Source of the DNA: Actinophytocola sp963727495
Lineage (GTDB): Bacteria; Actinomycetota; Actinomycetes; Mycobacteriales; Pseudonocardiaceae
Direction of reading: 5' to 3'
Length of the DNA: 64,000 bases
Assembly (NCBI GenBank): GCA_963727495.1
Contig: CAVSGQ010000005.1
Location: forward strand, 434,001 to 498,000
Of this stretch, positions 1 to 7,416 are shown piece by piece. The notes beneath the pieces were generated by a model. The model searched no databases, was not told where the DNA came from, and was given only the letters and a program-made list of their open reading frames with translations. Both the position numbers and the translations under genes were made by a program. How positions within the stretch are numbered: the stretch's first letter is position 1; every line of letters starts with the position of its first letter.

Positions 1-1836
1 TCGACCGGTTTGACGCATCTGGGTGCCCGCGAGTACGACCCGGGTTTGGGTCGGTTCGTGTCGGTGGACCCGGTGATGGATCTGGCCGATCCGCAGCAGT
101 TGAACGGTTACACGTACGGCAACAACAACCCGACGACCTTTCCGGATCCTGATGGCCGGAAGTTCATCGAGGGTGACGGCCTGCCCACGATCGACGCGGG
201 TGCGTGCCGGGATGGCAAGTGCGGAAGGAAGCAGCGGTCCGCGCAGGAGCGGAAGAAGGACGCGGCTCCGTATCAGCAGATGCGGATGAACGCTCCGGTG
301 TACGGGCGGGTGTTGGATGACAATGCGGTGGCTGCGTTGAAGCAGCGGGGGTATCGGGGTTCGCCGTTGTTCACGGTGCGGGAGGCGTTGGATTTCGCGC
401 TGGTGAGTCCGGAGGCGGCGACGACGGTGTGTTATGCGCTGGCGGAGTCGGGTGGTTCGGATCGCTGTAGGCCGGATGTGTGGAACTGGGGTGGGGTGCT
501 GCGGGCGTTGGGGCGGATGGCGAAGTTCGCCTATGAGCTGACGCCGGTGGCGGATGCGGCGGATTGTTTCGGTGGGGACGCGTCGGCGTGTGCGTGGCTG
601 GCGGTGGGGTTCGTGCCTGGGGCGAAGGTGGTGAAGGCGGCGGCGAAGGTCGCCGATGCGGCCGACACGGTGCATGACGTGGGCCGGGCGTGCCGGGTGA
701 ACAGCTTCGTGCCGGGCACGCGGGTGCTGATGGCCGACGGCACGAGCAAGCCGATCGAGAAGGTCGAGATCGGCGACGAGGTGTTGGCCACGGATCCGGC
801 GACCGGAAAGACCGGTGCGAGAAAGGTGGTCGGCACGATCACCTCGCAGGGCCGTAAGGACCTGGTGCGGTTGACGGTGGACACCGACGGTGCCACGGGG
901 GATCGGACCGCGGTGGTGGTGGCGACTGCGTCGCATCCGTTCTGGGTGGATGAGCTGGGCCGCTGGGTGGATGCGGGCGATCTCGCGGCCGGTGACGAAC
1001 TCCACGACCTGCGCGGTGACGTGGTGGACGTCCTCGGCGCCGACGAGGACACCGCGTACCAGCGGGTCCACAACCTGTCGATCGACGGCGTCCACACGTA
1101 CTATGTCCTCGCCGGCGACACACCAGTACTCGTACACAACGCTGGGTGTGGACCGATAGGCAAGGCCCCCTGGCGGCTGACCAAGGATGGCTCAGCCGCG
1201 ATGAAGAGGGGCGGACCGTTCAACACGGCATTCTACAAGAGCGCCTCGGATGGCACGTGGTGGACTACTGATGTTATTGGTCATGGAGGTTCCGCGTTCA
1301 AGGTGTACAAGGAGACGAAGAAGGGTTTGCAGTGGATTAAGGACGCCGACAGGTACGGCGACTATATCGATGGGAAATGGAAAGGTAACACAGGAAAATT
1401 CATTCCGTGGTCGAGTCTGCGGGGGGGCGGGATGACGATCCTGTCCGCTACTGAGTTCCTGGCGCTCAGGTACAGTGAAGACCCGGGCGACTATCAGAGA
1501 GCCGCAGGCGAGGATGCCCCCGTTGAGGTCTGGCGGGAGATCATCGATATTTACCCAGAAGCCAGAGTCTGGGTTGCTCACAACAAGACCGTGCCACACG
1601 AGATACTCGAGATTCTCGCGGATGATCCGGATGCTGATGTCAGGCACGCTGTCGCGATGAAGCGAAAATTGACATCCGATCTTCTGGACAAGCTTTCGGT
1701 TGACAGCGATGAGTCCGTCAGGATGAGGGTAGCCATGCACAGGCGTGTTTCGCAGGCGACACTCGAGCGGCTCTGCAACGATTCATGGAGCCAGGTAAGA
1801 GAGATAGCGCGTAGGCGACTGTCCCAACTTGAATGA
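1..1836 (+). CDS. Rhs polymorphic toxin C-terminal part (Hint + toxin), read through into its immunity gene
   Basis: The frame is open from base 1, so the start lies left of the window. The first 45 residues are the Rhs core end (REYDPGLGRFVSVDPV, then NGYTYGNNNP). A Hint self-splicing-like pretoxin module follows: it starts near NSFVPGTRVLMADG, has the TASHPFWVDE block, and ends HTYYVLAGDTPVLVHN at base 1140. The toxin tip is bases 1141-1431 (about 97 residues, with HGGSAFKVYKET and ending GKFIPWSSLRG). I do not assign its activity. From codon 475 the same frame continues as a HEAT-like immunity protein, so toxin and antitoxin are fused here. A seven-G run at 1421-1427 makes the fusion; with six Gs the toxin would end in a TGA overlapping the immunity ATG. 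Rhs proteins are normally secreted toxins used in contact competition. Confidence 0.85.
   Translation, partial: STGLTHLGAREYDPGLGRFVSVDPVMDLADPQQLNGYTYGNNNPTTFPDPDGRKFIEGDGLPTIDAGACRDGKCGRKQRSAQERKKDAAPYQQMRMNAPVYGRVLDDNAVAALKQRGYRGSPLFTVREALDFALVSPEAATTVCYALAESGGSDRCRPDVWNWGGVLRALGRMAKFAYELTPVADAADCFGGDASACAWLAVGFVPGAKVVKAAAKVADAADTVHDVGRACRVNSFVPGTRVLMADGTSKPIEKVEIGDEVLATDPATGKTGARKVVGTITSQGRKDLVRLTVDTDGATGDRTAVVVATASHPFWVDELGRWVDAGDLAAGDELHDLRGDVVDVLGADEDTAYQRVHNLSIDGVHTYYVLAGDTPVLVHNAGCGPIGKAPWRLTKDGSAAMKRGGPFNTAFYKSASDGTWWTTDVIGHGGSAFKVYKETKKGLQWIKDADRYGDYIDGKWKGNTGKFIPWSSLRGGGMTILSATEFLALRYSEDPGDYQRAAGEDAPVEVWREIIDIYPEARVWVAHNKTVPHEILEILADDPDADVRHAVAMKRKLTSDLLDKLSVDSDESVRMRVAMHRRVSQATLERLCNDSWSQVREIARRRLSQLE
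535..1140 (+). repeat. Hint-module repeat, copy A
   Basis: This 606-bp segment (GAGCTGACGCCGGTGGCG onward to the VHN codons) recurs with no length change at 1974-2579. From GGATTGTTTC onward it recurs again up to 3282. It encodes the linker and Hint domain that precede each toxin tip. Long near-identity makes it a substrate for homologous recombination. Confidence 0.9.
1432..1836 (+). CDS. HEAT-like immunity protein for the Rhs toxin (in frame with the toxin as sequenced)
   Basis: A 134-residue acidic/helical protein starting at the ATG at 1432. Its second half holds about four short helical repeats with the pattern 'D-D-x-x-V-R-x-x-V-A-x-x-x-x-L/V'. Examples are ADVRHAVAMKRKLTSDLLD and ESVRMRVAMHRRVSQATLE. 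This resembles HEAT/leucine-rich-variant immunity proteins that bind toxin tips. It has no stop upstream in frame and would normally be a separate gene overlapping the toxin stop by ATGA. The assignment as immunity rests on position directly after a toxin tip and on the repeat architecture; direct binding is inferred. Confidence 0.65.
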   Translation: MTILSATEFLALRYSEDPGDYQRAAGEDAPVEVWREIIDIYPEARVWVAHNKTVPHEILEILADDPDADVRHAVAMKRKLTSDLLDKLSVDSDESVRMRVAMHRRVSQATLERLCNDSWSQVREIARRRLSQLE

Positions 1837-1949
1837 GCATATCAACGCAACTATCGTCCAAGGTTCTCCTGCTGGCGCAGAAGTCCGGGAAGACAGAAGG
1901 GATCACTACCGCGTAAGCCACCGACCTGGCTGCCTACCTCGGTCACCGC

Positions 1950-2807
1950 TTGTGGATGGTGGAGTTCGTTTGTGAGCTGACGCCGGTGGCGGATGCGGCG
2001 GATTGTTTCGGTGGGGACGCGTCGGCGTGTGCGTGGCTGGCGGTGGGGTTCGTGCCTGGGGCGAAGGTGGTGAAGGCGGCGGAGAAGGTCGCCGATGCGG
2101 CCGACACGGTGCATGACGTGGGTCGGGCGTGTCGGGTGAACAGCTTTGTGCCGGGTACGCGGGTGTTGATGGCCGATGGTTCGAGTAAGCCGATCGGGAA
2201 GGTCGAGGTCGGTGATGAGGTGTTGGCCACGGATCCGGCGACCGGGAAGACCAGTGCGCGGAAGGTGGTCGGCACGGTCACCTCGCAGGGCCGTAAGGAG
2301 CTGGTGCGGGTCCGGGTGGACACCGACGGTGCTGCCGGGGACGAGACCGCCACGGTGGTGGCGACAGCGTCGCACCCGTTCTGGGTCGACGAACAGGGCC
2401 GCTGGATCGACGCGGGTGACCTGGCGGTAGGCGAGGAGGTCCACGGCTCGGACGGCGGCCCGGTCGAGGTCGTCGGTGTCGGTGAGGGCACGGAGTACCG
2501 ACGGGTCCACAACCTCACCATCGAGGGCATCCACACGTACTATGTCCTCGCTGGCGACACACCGGTACTCGTCCACAACGGCGGGCCATGTGGAAGCGGG
2601 ATCAATAGCGCCTCGGGCGTAGCTATTCAGCGTGTGCCACGACCACGAAGGAGGGACCTTGTAGGTAGTCGTCTACTTCGTGGTGCTTTGCGAGAGATGG
2701 GCGGATTGTTTCGGTGGGGACGCGTCGGCGTGTGTGTGGCTGGCGGTGGGGTTCGTGCCTGGGGCGAAGGTGGTGAAGGCGGCGGAGAAGGTCGCCGATG
2801 CGGCTGA
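1950..2807 (+). pseudogene. Orphan Hint cassette without a toxin tip
   Basis: It starts in the linker just before the Hint module (CELTPVADAADCFGG) and carries a complete Hint domain ending VLVHNGG at about 2585. What follows is not a recognisable toxin: about 110 bp of unrelated sequence, then the third cassette read in the wrong frame. There is no Rhs core and no convincing ribosome site, so it is best seen as a displaced cassette that lost its toxin. The downstream junction, at about 2690, falls directly into copy C of the repeat. The retained cysteine at the start of the Hint module (RACRVNSF) matches copy A. Confidence 0.75.
1974..2579 (+). repeat. Hint-module repeat, copy B
   Basis: Collinear with copy A at a constant offset of 1439 bases, with scattered substitutions (for example GSSKPIGKVEVGD in place of GTSKPIEKVEIGD in the product). 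Confidence 0.9.
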
Positions 2808-3582
2808 CACGGTGCATGACGTGGGTCGTGCGTACCGGGTGAACAGCTTCGTGCCGGGTACGCGGGTGTTGATGGCCGATGGTTCGAGCAAGCCGATCGG
2901 GAAGGTCGAGGTCGGTGATGAGGTGTTGGCCACGGATCCGGCGACGGGGAAGACCGGTGCGCGGAAGGTGGTCGGCACGGTCACCTCGCAGGGACGTAAG
3001 GACCTGGTGCGGCTGACGGTGGACACCGATGGTGCTGCGGGGGATCGGACCGCGGTGGTGGTGGCGACTGCGTCGCATCCGTTCTGGGTGGATGAGCTGG
3101 GCCGCTGGGTGGACACGGGTGACCTGGCGGTCGGTGAGGAGGTCCACGGCTCGGACGGCAGTCCGGTCGAGGTCGTCGGTGTCGGTGAGGGCACGGAGTA
3201 CCGACGGGTCCACAACCTCACCATCGAGGGCATCCACACGTACTATGTCCTCGCTGGCGACACACCACTACTCGTACACAACAACGGATGCGGGGATTGG
3301 GAATTCATTAGCGGCGTTGTTCGAGACGCTTACAAGGGAAAGGGCAATTTCGGGCTTGGTTCCAGTACAAGGTCCCAGGCGTCCGAGGCGGGACGAGCCT
3401 GGGTTGGAGAGGGCTATAAGACCGCTAGTGACGGAAAGACCATGGTAAGCGCCGATGGTCTTCGGCAGTATCGACCTCCAAGCTACAAACTGCGTCTTGG
3501 AATAACTCAGGCCAACTTTGAGCAAAGGTTTGTGTCACGCGGACAATGGCAATCAAATGGTCATCTGGATATTGTGGACTGA
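2680..3582 (+). CDS. Orphan Hint-toxin cassette (NFGLGS...LRQYRPPSYK toxin family)
   Basis: A 300-residue frame beginning inside the linker, followed by a full Hint module (to VHNN, base 3285) and a C-terminal tip of about 100 residues. The tip carries KGKGNFGLGSSTRSQASEAG, KTASDGKTMVSADGLRQYRP and QSNGHLDI. I recognise this as a conserved polymorphic-toxin tip seen at the ends of Rhs and filamentous haemagglutinin proteins; its activity I cannot state. The start (GTG 2680) is weak, and no Rhs core precedes it, so it probably needs recombination to become a delivered toxin. The Hint module starts RAYRVNSF where copies A and B have RACRVNSF, so the presumed nucleophilic cysteine is replaced by tyrosine. 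The Imm8 gene follows 3 bases later. Confidence 0.8.
   Translation: MVLCERWADCFGGDASACVWLAVGFVPGAKVVKAAEKVADAADTVHDVGRAYRVNSFVPGTRVLMADGSSKPIGKVEVGDEVLATDPATGKTGARKVVGTVTSQGRKDLVRLTVDTDGAAGDRTAVVVATASHPFWVDELGRWVDTGDLAVGEEVHGSDGSPVEVVGVGEGTEYRRVHNLTIEGIHTYYVLAGDTPLLVHNNGCGDWEFISGVVRDAYKGKGNFGLGSSTRSQASEAGRAWVGEGYKTASDGKTMVSADGLRQYRPPSYKLRLGITQANFEQRFVSRGQWQSNGHLDIVD
2701..3282 (+). repeat. Hint-module repeat, copy C
   Basis: Collinear with copy A at an offset of 2142 bases. The repeat begins about 26 bases later than in copies A and B. Confidence 0.9.
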
Positions 3583-3585
3583 TCG

Positions 3586-3945
3586 ATGAGAGCAATCGTT
3601 CGAAGCATACATAGTCCTGATGTCGACCTGTCCCGAGATTGCGTCGACGATCCCACAGACTTTGGCTTTCTCCTTCAGCTAATCGTGGGACCGGCCGGCG
3701 GCGAGGGTGAAGAGTCTTTCGACGTGATGGTATGCACACCTACATGGGCAGGGAAAATCGTAAAGAAGCAGGGCCCATTAATAGGTCGCCACTACTTGTT
3801 CGTGGAGCGGTTCGATGTGGAGCGGATCACGGATTACCTCCGCGCTCAGGTCGAAGGTTTGGAGGCGGACACGTGGCAAGGATTGGCTGAGAAGATTGCC
3901 CGTATCGGTAAGTGGGAGTTTGAGGACTATTCTGAGAAGAAGTAG
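3586..3945 (+). CDS. Imm8-family immunity protein
   Basis: A 119-residue protein with the Imm8 hallmarks: N-terminal SLHSPDVD-like stretch (here SIHSPDVDLSRD), then FGFLLQLIVGP, then ESFDVMVCTPTW, and a short helical C-terminus. Imm8 proteins are cytoplasmic antidotes in polymorphic-toxin systems. It begins 3 bases after the stop of the NFGLGS-type toxin cassette, so the two form a toxin-immunity pair and are probably cotranscribed. Length fits the family. Family assignment is from recall of the conserved motifs, not from a search. Confidence 0.85.
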   Translation: MRAIVRSIHSPDVDLSRDCVDDPTDFGFLLQLIVGPAGGEGEESFDVMVCTPTWAGKIVKKQGPLIGRHYLFVERFDVERITDYLRAQVEGLEADTWQGLAEKIARIGKWEFEDYSEKK

Positions 3946-4086
3946 TCGAGCGGTTGGTTGGATCAGAAGGATTGCGTTCTCCCGGGCCAACCGTGGTTCT
4001 CTTCCATTTATGTTGGTGCTCGGTCGATCGCCGCGCCCGCCGCAGTCGTCCTTGTCTTGGCGGACCCCAGTTAGCAAGGCTTCAGG

Positions 4087-4206
4087 GTGCAAATTCAGCT
4101 GCTCGCCAGTCGCCGGAACGTCGTGCGTGGTAACGACTCTGTCGATAGGAAATGGAAGGGTGACACAGGGAAATTCATTCCGTGTTTTCTGAGGCTCACG
4201 CTTCAA
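4087..4206 (+). pseudogene. Remnant of a toxin tip related to the first cassette
   Basis: Bases 4135-4185 encode DRKWKGDTGKFIP, which matches the toxin tail of the first cassette (DGKWKGNTGKFIP, bases 1372-1410) at both DNA and protein level. The match ends abruptly after GKFIP, and no Hint module precedes it, so only the end of the tip survives. The stretch 3946-4086 before it shows no recognisable gene. It marks an older copy of the first toxin family, placed just before the gene at 4228. Confidence 0.65.
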
Positions 4207-4227
4207 TACGGAAAACGGCGACCATTT

Positions 4228-4932
4228 ATGACTACTAGACGGATAGATATCCGTCGGGAGAGGCCGGGCGACTGGCCCATATTCGACGGCCTGGATCTGC
4301 CCAGAGAACTTGGCGTGCTCTCGGTGGAGATCAACCGCCTCCCGGCGGAGAAGATCAAAGCGGCTGTCCGTGAAGCATCTGACAACTTTCGAACCGCATG
4401 GATGAGGGCATCACTTCCTCGGCGGTGGAGAATGTGGCTTCTGGTTGCGAGTAGGCCGGTTCGAAGGGCGGACAGAATAGCTATGCTCCAGGCTACGCGG
4501 CTCGGACTGTGGGGCGCCACGGAAAAGGCCGGTATCGAGTTGCCAAGAGGTGCACGGTCGGAGACCAAGGTGTCCTATAATGGGGGTCTGACAGGATTCG
4601 CGGGAAGTATATCGCTGGAATCTGATGATATTCCTGTGGCTCTGGAGGTAACGCGTCGAGAAAACGCCATTTGTCTAGCCGTTGACATATCGTCTGCGGA
4701 CCCATTGTTTCGGGTTGCATCAATTCGGCCGGAAAGGCTTACTGCTAAGGTGCCCGATCTATTCTTGCTGGGTGTTAAGGCCGCGAACGACGCATCTTTC
4801 GCGGTCCGCGGGTTCGGCGCCTTTGATGACCGTATGGTTGGCGTAGAAGTCTTCGGCAGCGACTCCATCATCAATACGCTGGAGATGTCGTTGGGAGTAT
4901 CGCAAGAAGGTGCTCGTCCGGATACTATGTGA
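4228..4932 (+). CDS. Hypothetical protein, possible immunity protein
   Basis: A 234-residue frame from ATG 4228, of lower GC than the chromosomal genes to the right. I recognise no family. The N-terminus is basic (MTTRRIDIRRERPGDW), the middle has an Arg/Trp-rich stretch (ASLPRRWRMWLLVASRP), and the C-terminal half is mixed beta/alpha. It follows a toxin-tip remnant in the position normally held by immunity genes, which is the only reason to suspect that role. The frame continues upstream into the remnant, so the true start is uncertain. No signal peptide or membrane segment is evident. Confidence 0.5.
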   Translation: MTTRRIDIRRERPGDWPIFDGLDLPRELGVLSVEINRLPAEKIKAAVREASDNFRTAWMRASLPRRWRMWLLVASRPVRRADRIAMLQATRLGLWGATEKAGIELPRGARSETKVSYNGGLTGFAGSISLESDDIPVALEVTRRENAICLAVDISSADPLFRVASIRPERLTAKVPDLFLLGVKAANDASFAVRGFGAFDDRMVGVEVFGSDSIINTLEMSLGVSQEGARPDTM

Positions 4933-4991
4933 GCTGCCAACTGTCGATGGCGATCCAGAAACTTCGTTGAACCACATAGGTGAGTAGAACC

Positions 4992-5135
4992 GTGACGAAG
5001 GACACTACCGATAATAGCAGCGTCTATTGGAGCGTCGACCTCCCTGGTCTCGATGAGCGGCAAGCGGTGGGCCTGGCGTCGTACGGATACAAGCGATTCG
5101 GAATCCGGGGGAGCGTGGTCGACCCGCACTCCTAG
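4992..5135 (+). CDS. Small hypothetical frame (47 residues)
   Basis: GTG start at 4992, stop at 5133-5135, product beginning VTKDTTDNSSVYWSVDLPGL. It is preceded by AGTAGAACC, a weak ribosome site. It may be a fragment of an immunity gene. I recognise nothing in it, and it could be chance. Confidence 0.25.
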   Translation: MTKDTTDNSSVYWSVDLPGLDERQAVGLASYGYKRFGIRGSVVDPHS

Positions 5136-5391
5136 AGGCACGCGTAAGATCCAGGATGCGCATATGGCAGGCGGGTCTCGGCTTGGTGGCCGGAGCCAGT
5201 TCTTTGATCAGGAGACAGTAGAAGGTTTGATCGAGAAGGCACGTGGAGTCCAACCTAATGTGGTAGGCAAGCGTTTCGTTAGAGTTGTCGATATAGCGGC
5301 ATCGACCCTCCGCTCTTGTATCCGAGAGGCTCCGGTTTCGCTGAGCGAGCAGAAGGCGACAATCTTCCATTCGGGTACTAGCATCACTTAG
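5136..5391 (+). pseudogene. Toxin-tip remnant (DAH...FFD...RFVRVVD type)
   Basis: The frame ending at 5391 reads TRKIQDAHMAGGSRLGGRSQ, then FFDQETVEGLIEKARG and GKRFVRVVDIAAS. I recall this order (DAH, SxFF, RFVRVVD) from RNase-like toxin tips of polymorphic toxins. The end is abnormal: after RVVD the expected catalytic tail with a tyrosine/threonine motif is missing, and the frame stops after IFHSGTSIT. No Hint module precedes it. It is therefore a decayed tip, with its partner possibly the gene at 5474. The family assignment is tentative. Confidence 0.5.
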
Positions 5392-5473
5392 TGGTGGCCA
5401 CGGCTGAAGACGTGCGCCAATTGACTTACGGTCGCGTCCGCTATAGCGTACCCAATCTGAAAAGGACCTCATT

Positions 5474-6001
5474 GTGACGGCCAATCAGAGGGCGGATGAA
5501 CTCCTTAGGATGGTCTATTCGGAACTGGGCGGGGATGACGGGTCTGGCTACTTCGAGCAGGCTTCAAATCTCTTTGACGCTCTCTCTATGGCGCGTGTGT
5601 TCTGGCCCGACACGATAAGTGTCGAGGGTGCGATATTTGTGATTTTGCGCGGCGGGGACCGATCGAAGATAGAAAAGGCGATAGCGGACTCCATAGTCGA
5701 CCCAGGCAGGGTGGCGACTCTGAACTGGCCGTCCTTTGTGGATAGCTTTAACAGATTTGAGGTGAGACATCTCTTCCGACACTGGCCGGGCTTTCCGGAA
5801 TTGATCAATGACGCGGAGCATATTTTCGCTGAGATCCTCGCCGATGTGTGGTCGACAATGATGTCGGCAAGGTACCCCGATCGCACCTTCTCAGCATTCG
5901 TTGACAGTCCTGTCGGGAGCGAAGGGCCATGCGTCGTCGTCAGACAGACCGTTCCTGCTCTGGCCCCGCCCGATGGGTGGGGTCAGACCTCTGTCCAGTA
6001 G
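5474..6001 (+). CDS. Hypothetical protein, likely orphan immunity protein
   Basis: A 175-residue product from GTG 5474, preceded by AAAAGGACC at 5460-5468, a good ribosome site that supports this start. The sequence is largely helical and acidic (LLRMVYSELGGDDGSGYFEQ, then FRHWPGFPELINDAEHIFAE), with no signal peptide. I do not recognise the family. It sits directly after a decayed toxin tip, in the immunity position. The last 25 residues (VVVRQTVPALAPPDGWGQTS) run into the next toxin remnant, so the natural C-terminus may be earlier. Confidence 0.55.
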   Translation: MTANQRADELLRMVYSELGGDDGSGYFEQASNLFDALSMARVFWPDTISVEGAIFVILRGGDRSKIEKAIADSIVDPGRVATLNWPSFVDSFNRFEVRHLFRHWPGFPELINDAEHIFAEILADVWSTMMSARYPDRTFSAFVDSPVGSEGPCVVVRQTVPALAPPDGWGQTSVQ

Positions 6002-6191
6002 CCGATCTTGTCACGGGCGCCGCGGGAGCCATCCTCAAGCTCGAGAGTTCGCCGGCGACGGATATCCCGTCCGGGATATCGACCTCACCGGTCACGGACA
6101 GTATACGAACCCTCACCAACACGCGTATCTACCGAATCCGACAGGTGGCACGGCGAGGCGAGGGTCTGCGTTACCACTTGAGTGGCCATGA
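6002..6191 (+). pseudogene. Toxin-tip remnant (DIDxTxHG...NPHQH type)
   Basis: The frame ending with the TGA at 6189-6191 encodes FAGDGYPVRDIDLTGHG, then NPHQHAYLPNPTGG. This is the conserved end of a toxin-tip family I recall from Rhs and other polymorphic toxins (RDIDxTxHG followed by NPHQH). Only about the last 50 residues are recognisable; no Hint or Rhs sequence precedes them. The next gene begins 6 bases after the stop, as in a normal toxin-immunity pair. Confidence 0.6.
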
Positions 6192-6197
6192 ATATTT

Positions 6198-6632
6198 ATG
6201 AAGATTCCAATGTGGAATGATCTCGGGCGCATTGTTCAGATGGCAGATGTGCTGGCGGTCTTTCCGGAAAATGAACTGGTATGGAGTGTCCTCGACTTCT
6301 ACGGCATAGGAAGATCACCCGACGGTGGAACCTTGTCCGAGTTCGAGGAGCAGTTACGTGCATCGCCGACGGGTCGAACGATGTCGTGGCGTGAATTGCA
6401 GGAGTTCTCACGTGGCCTCGAGGAAACTTATGACTGTCTTGTCGTGGCGGCCGATTCTCAAGCTGCTCTGGTGCCGGCTGAGTTGGACAGCGACGATTTC
6501 GGGCGATGTTTGGTAACAATCCGCGCACACGACAGTACGCGATGGGAAGTGGGGCTCGACCCGAGATTGTCCGACATTGTCGGCGGCGAAGCAGTCCGTG
6601 ACATTCACGTTCGTCTTCGTCGGCTGGCATGA
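6198..6632 (+). CDS. Hypothetical protein, probable immunity partner of the NPHQH-type tip
   Basis: A 144-residue acidic protein from ATG 6198 (MKIPMWNDLGRIVQMADVLA). It has a mixed helical/beta pattern and no signal or membrane segment. It begins 6 bases after a recognisable toxin tail, which is the basis for calling it an immunity gene. I do not recognise the family. The coding frame is intact although its toxin is reduced to a tail, so it would be an orphan immunity gene. Confidence 0.6.
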   Translation: MKIPMWNDLGRIVQMADVLAVFPENELVWSVLDFYGIGRSPDGGTLSEFEEQLRASPTGRTMSWRELQEFSRGLEETYDCLVVAADSQAALVPAELDSDDFGRCLVTIRAHDSTRWEVGLDPRLSDIVGGEAVRDIHVRLRRLA

Positions 6633-6650
6633 GACCTGAAAGGTCATTCC

Positions 6651-7001
6651 GTGATCGAGTTTCGCGGAGGGCAAGTTGACGATCCAATCCGCCAGCGAGT
6701 TCCTGAGGCCCAGGTAAGGTCGGACACCGACGGTGCTGCCGGGGATCGGACCGTCACGGTGGTGGCGCCTGCGTCGCATCCGTTCTGGGTGGATGAGCTG
6801 GGCCGCCGGGTGGACGCGGGTGACCTGGCGGTCGGTGAGGAGGTCCACGGCTCGGACGGTGGTCCGGTCGCGATCGTCGGCGCCGGTGCGACGGGTCCAC
6901 AACCTGCTTGGGTTAGGATGTCGCACAATGTTGACGGAGTCGAGATTCACTACGTGAGAAATACTGTTACCGGCCAGGTTGATGACTTCAAATTCAAGTA
7001 G
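6651..7001 (+). pseudogene. Hint fragment joined to a short toxin tail
   Basis: Bases 6722-6905 encode the second half of the Hint module (SHPFWVDELGR, then GDLAVGEEVHGSDGG). The first half and the terminal HTYYV...VHN block are both missing. The frame then continues into about 30 residues ending IHYVRNTVTGQVDDFKFK, the end of a toxin tip. Internal deletion has therefore fused half a Hint to a tip remnant; no activity is expected. An intact downstream gene at 7014 follows by 12 bases. Confidence 0.75.
6722..6905 (+). repeat. Hint-module repeat, copy D (partial)
   Basis: Matches the central part of copies A-C (GGACACCGACGGTGCTGC through the GAGGTCCACGGCTCGG region). It is cut off on both sides. 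Confidence 0.85.
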
Positions 7002-7013
7002 CGACGGTGAGCG

Positions 7014-7415
7014 ATGATTGTAAAATGTGTCGCCGACCAGGGATATTCGCTACCTCGGGACTATCGTGGCCTCCATTTCACAGAGCGCACCCGATTCGAC
7101 CTGACACCAGGTCGCAGCTACCGCGTCTACGAGATGGCGCTGTTCAACGCGGGCCTTGTCGTGCTCGTAACCGACGATTATCGGCAACCCAACTGGTATC
7201 CGATGGAACTGTTCGAGGTCGAGGACGGAAATCTTCCTGACAACTGGTGTTTCGCGTTGCGAAACGGGGGTCGGGCTGGAACTCAGGCAGTGTGGGGGCA
7301 TCCAAGGATCGTTAATGATCCGGCCTTGGACGAGGCGCTTGCGGGGCAAGATGATGACGCGCGCGTGGTCTTCAGGCGAGAGGTCATGATCGCCGACGCG
7401 GAGGAGCCCGAGTAA
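7014..7415 (+). CDS. Immunity-like protein (MIVKC...YPMELFEV type)
   Basis: A 133-residue protein from ATG 7014. The N-terminus MIVKCVADQGYSLP, a central LTPGRSYRVYEMAL strand pair and NWYPMELFEVEDG resemble small beta-rich proteins I have seen beside polymorphic-toxin tips. I cannot name the family. It lies 12 bases after the toxin tail ending DDFKFK and closes the toxin array. The convergent patatin gene starts its stop codon 2 bases beyond this one. The role as immunity is inferred from position. Confidence 0.65.
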   Translation: MIVKCVADQGYSLPRDYRGLHFTERTRFDLTPGRSYRVYEMALFNAGLVVLVTDDYRQPNWYPMELFEVEDGNLPDNWCFALRNGGRAGTQAVWGHPRIVNDPALDEALAGQDDDARVVFRREVMIADAEEPE

Positions 7416-7416
7416 A

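Noticed and set aside
706..1140. Hint modules considered as inteins
   Set aside because: They sit between an Rhs core and a toxin tip with the terminal VHN, and there is no flanking extein protein to splice.
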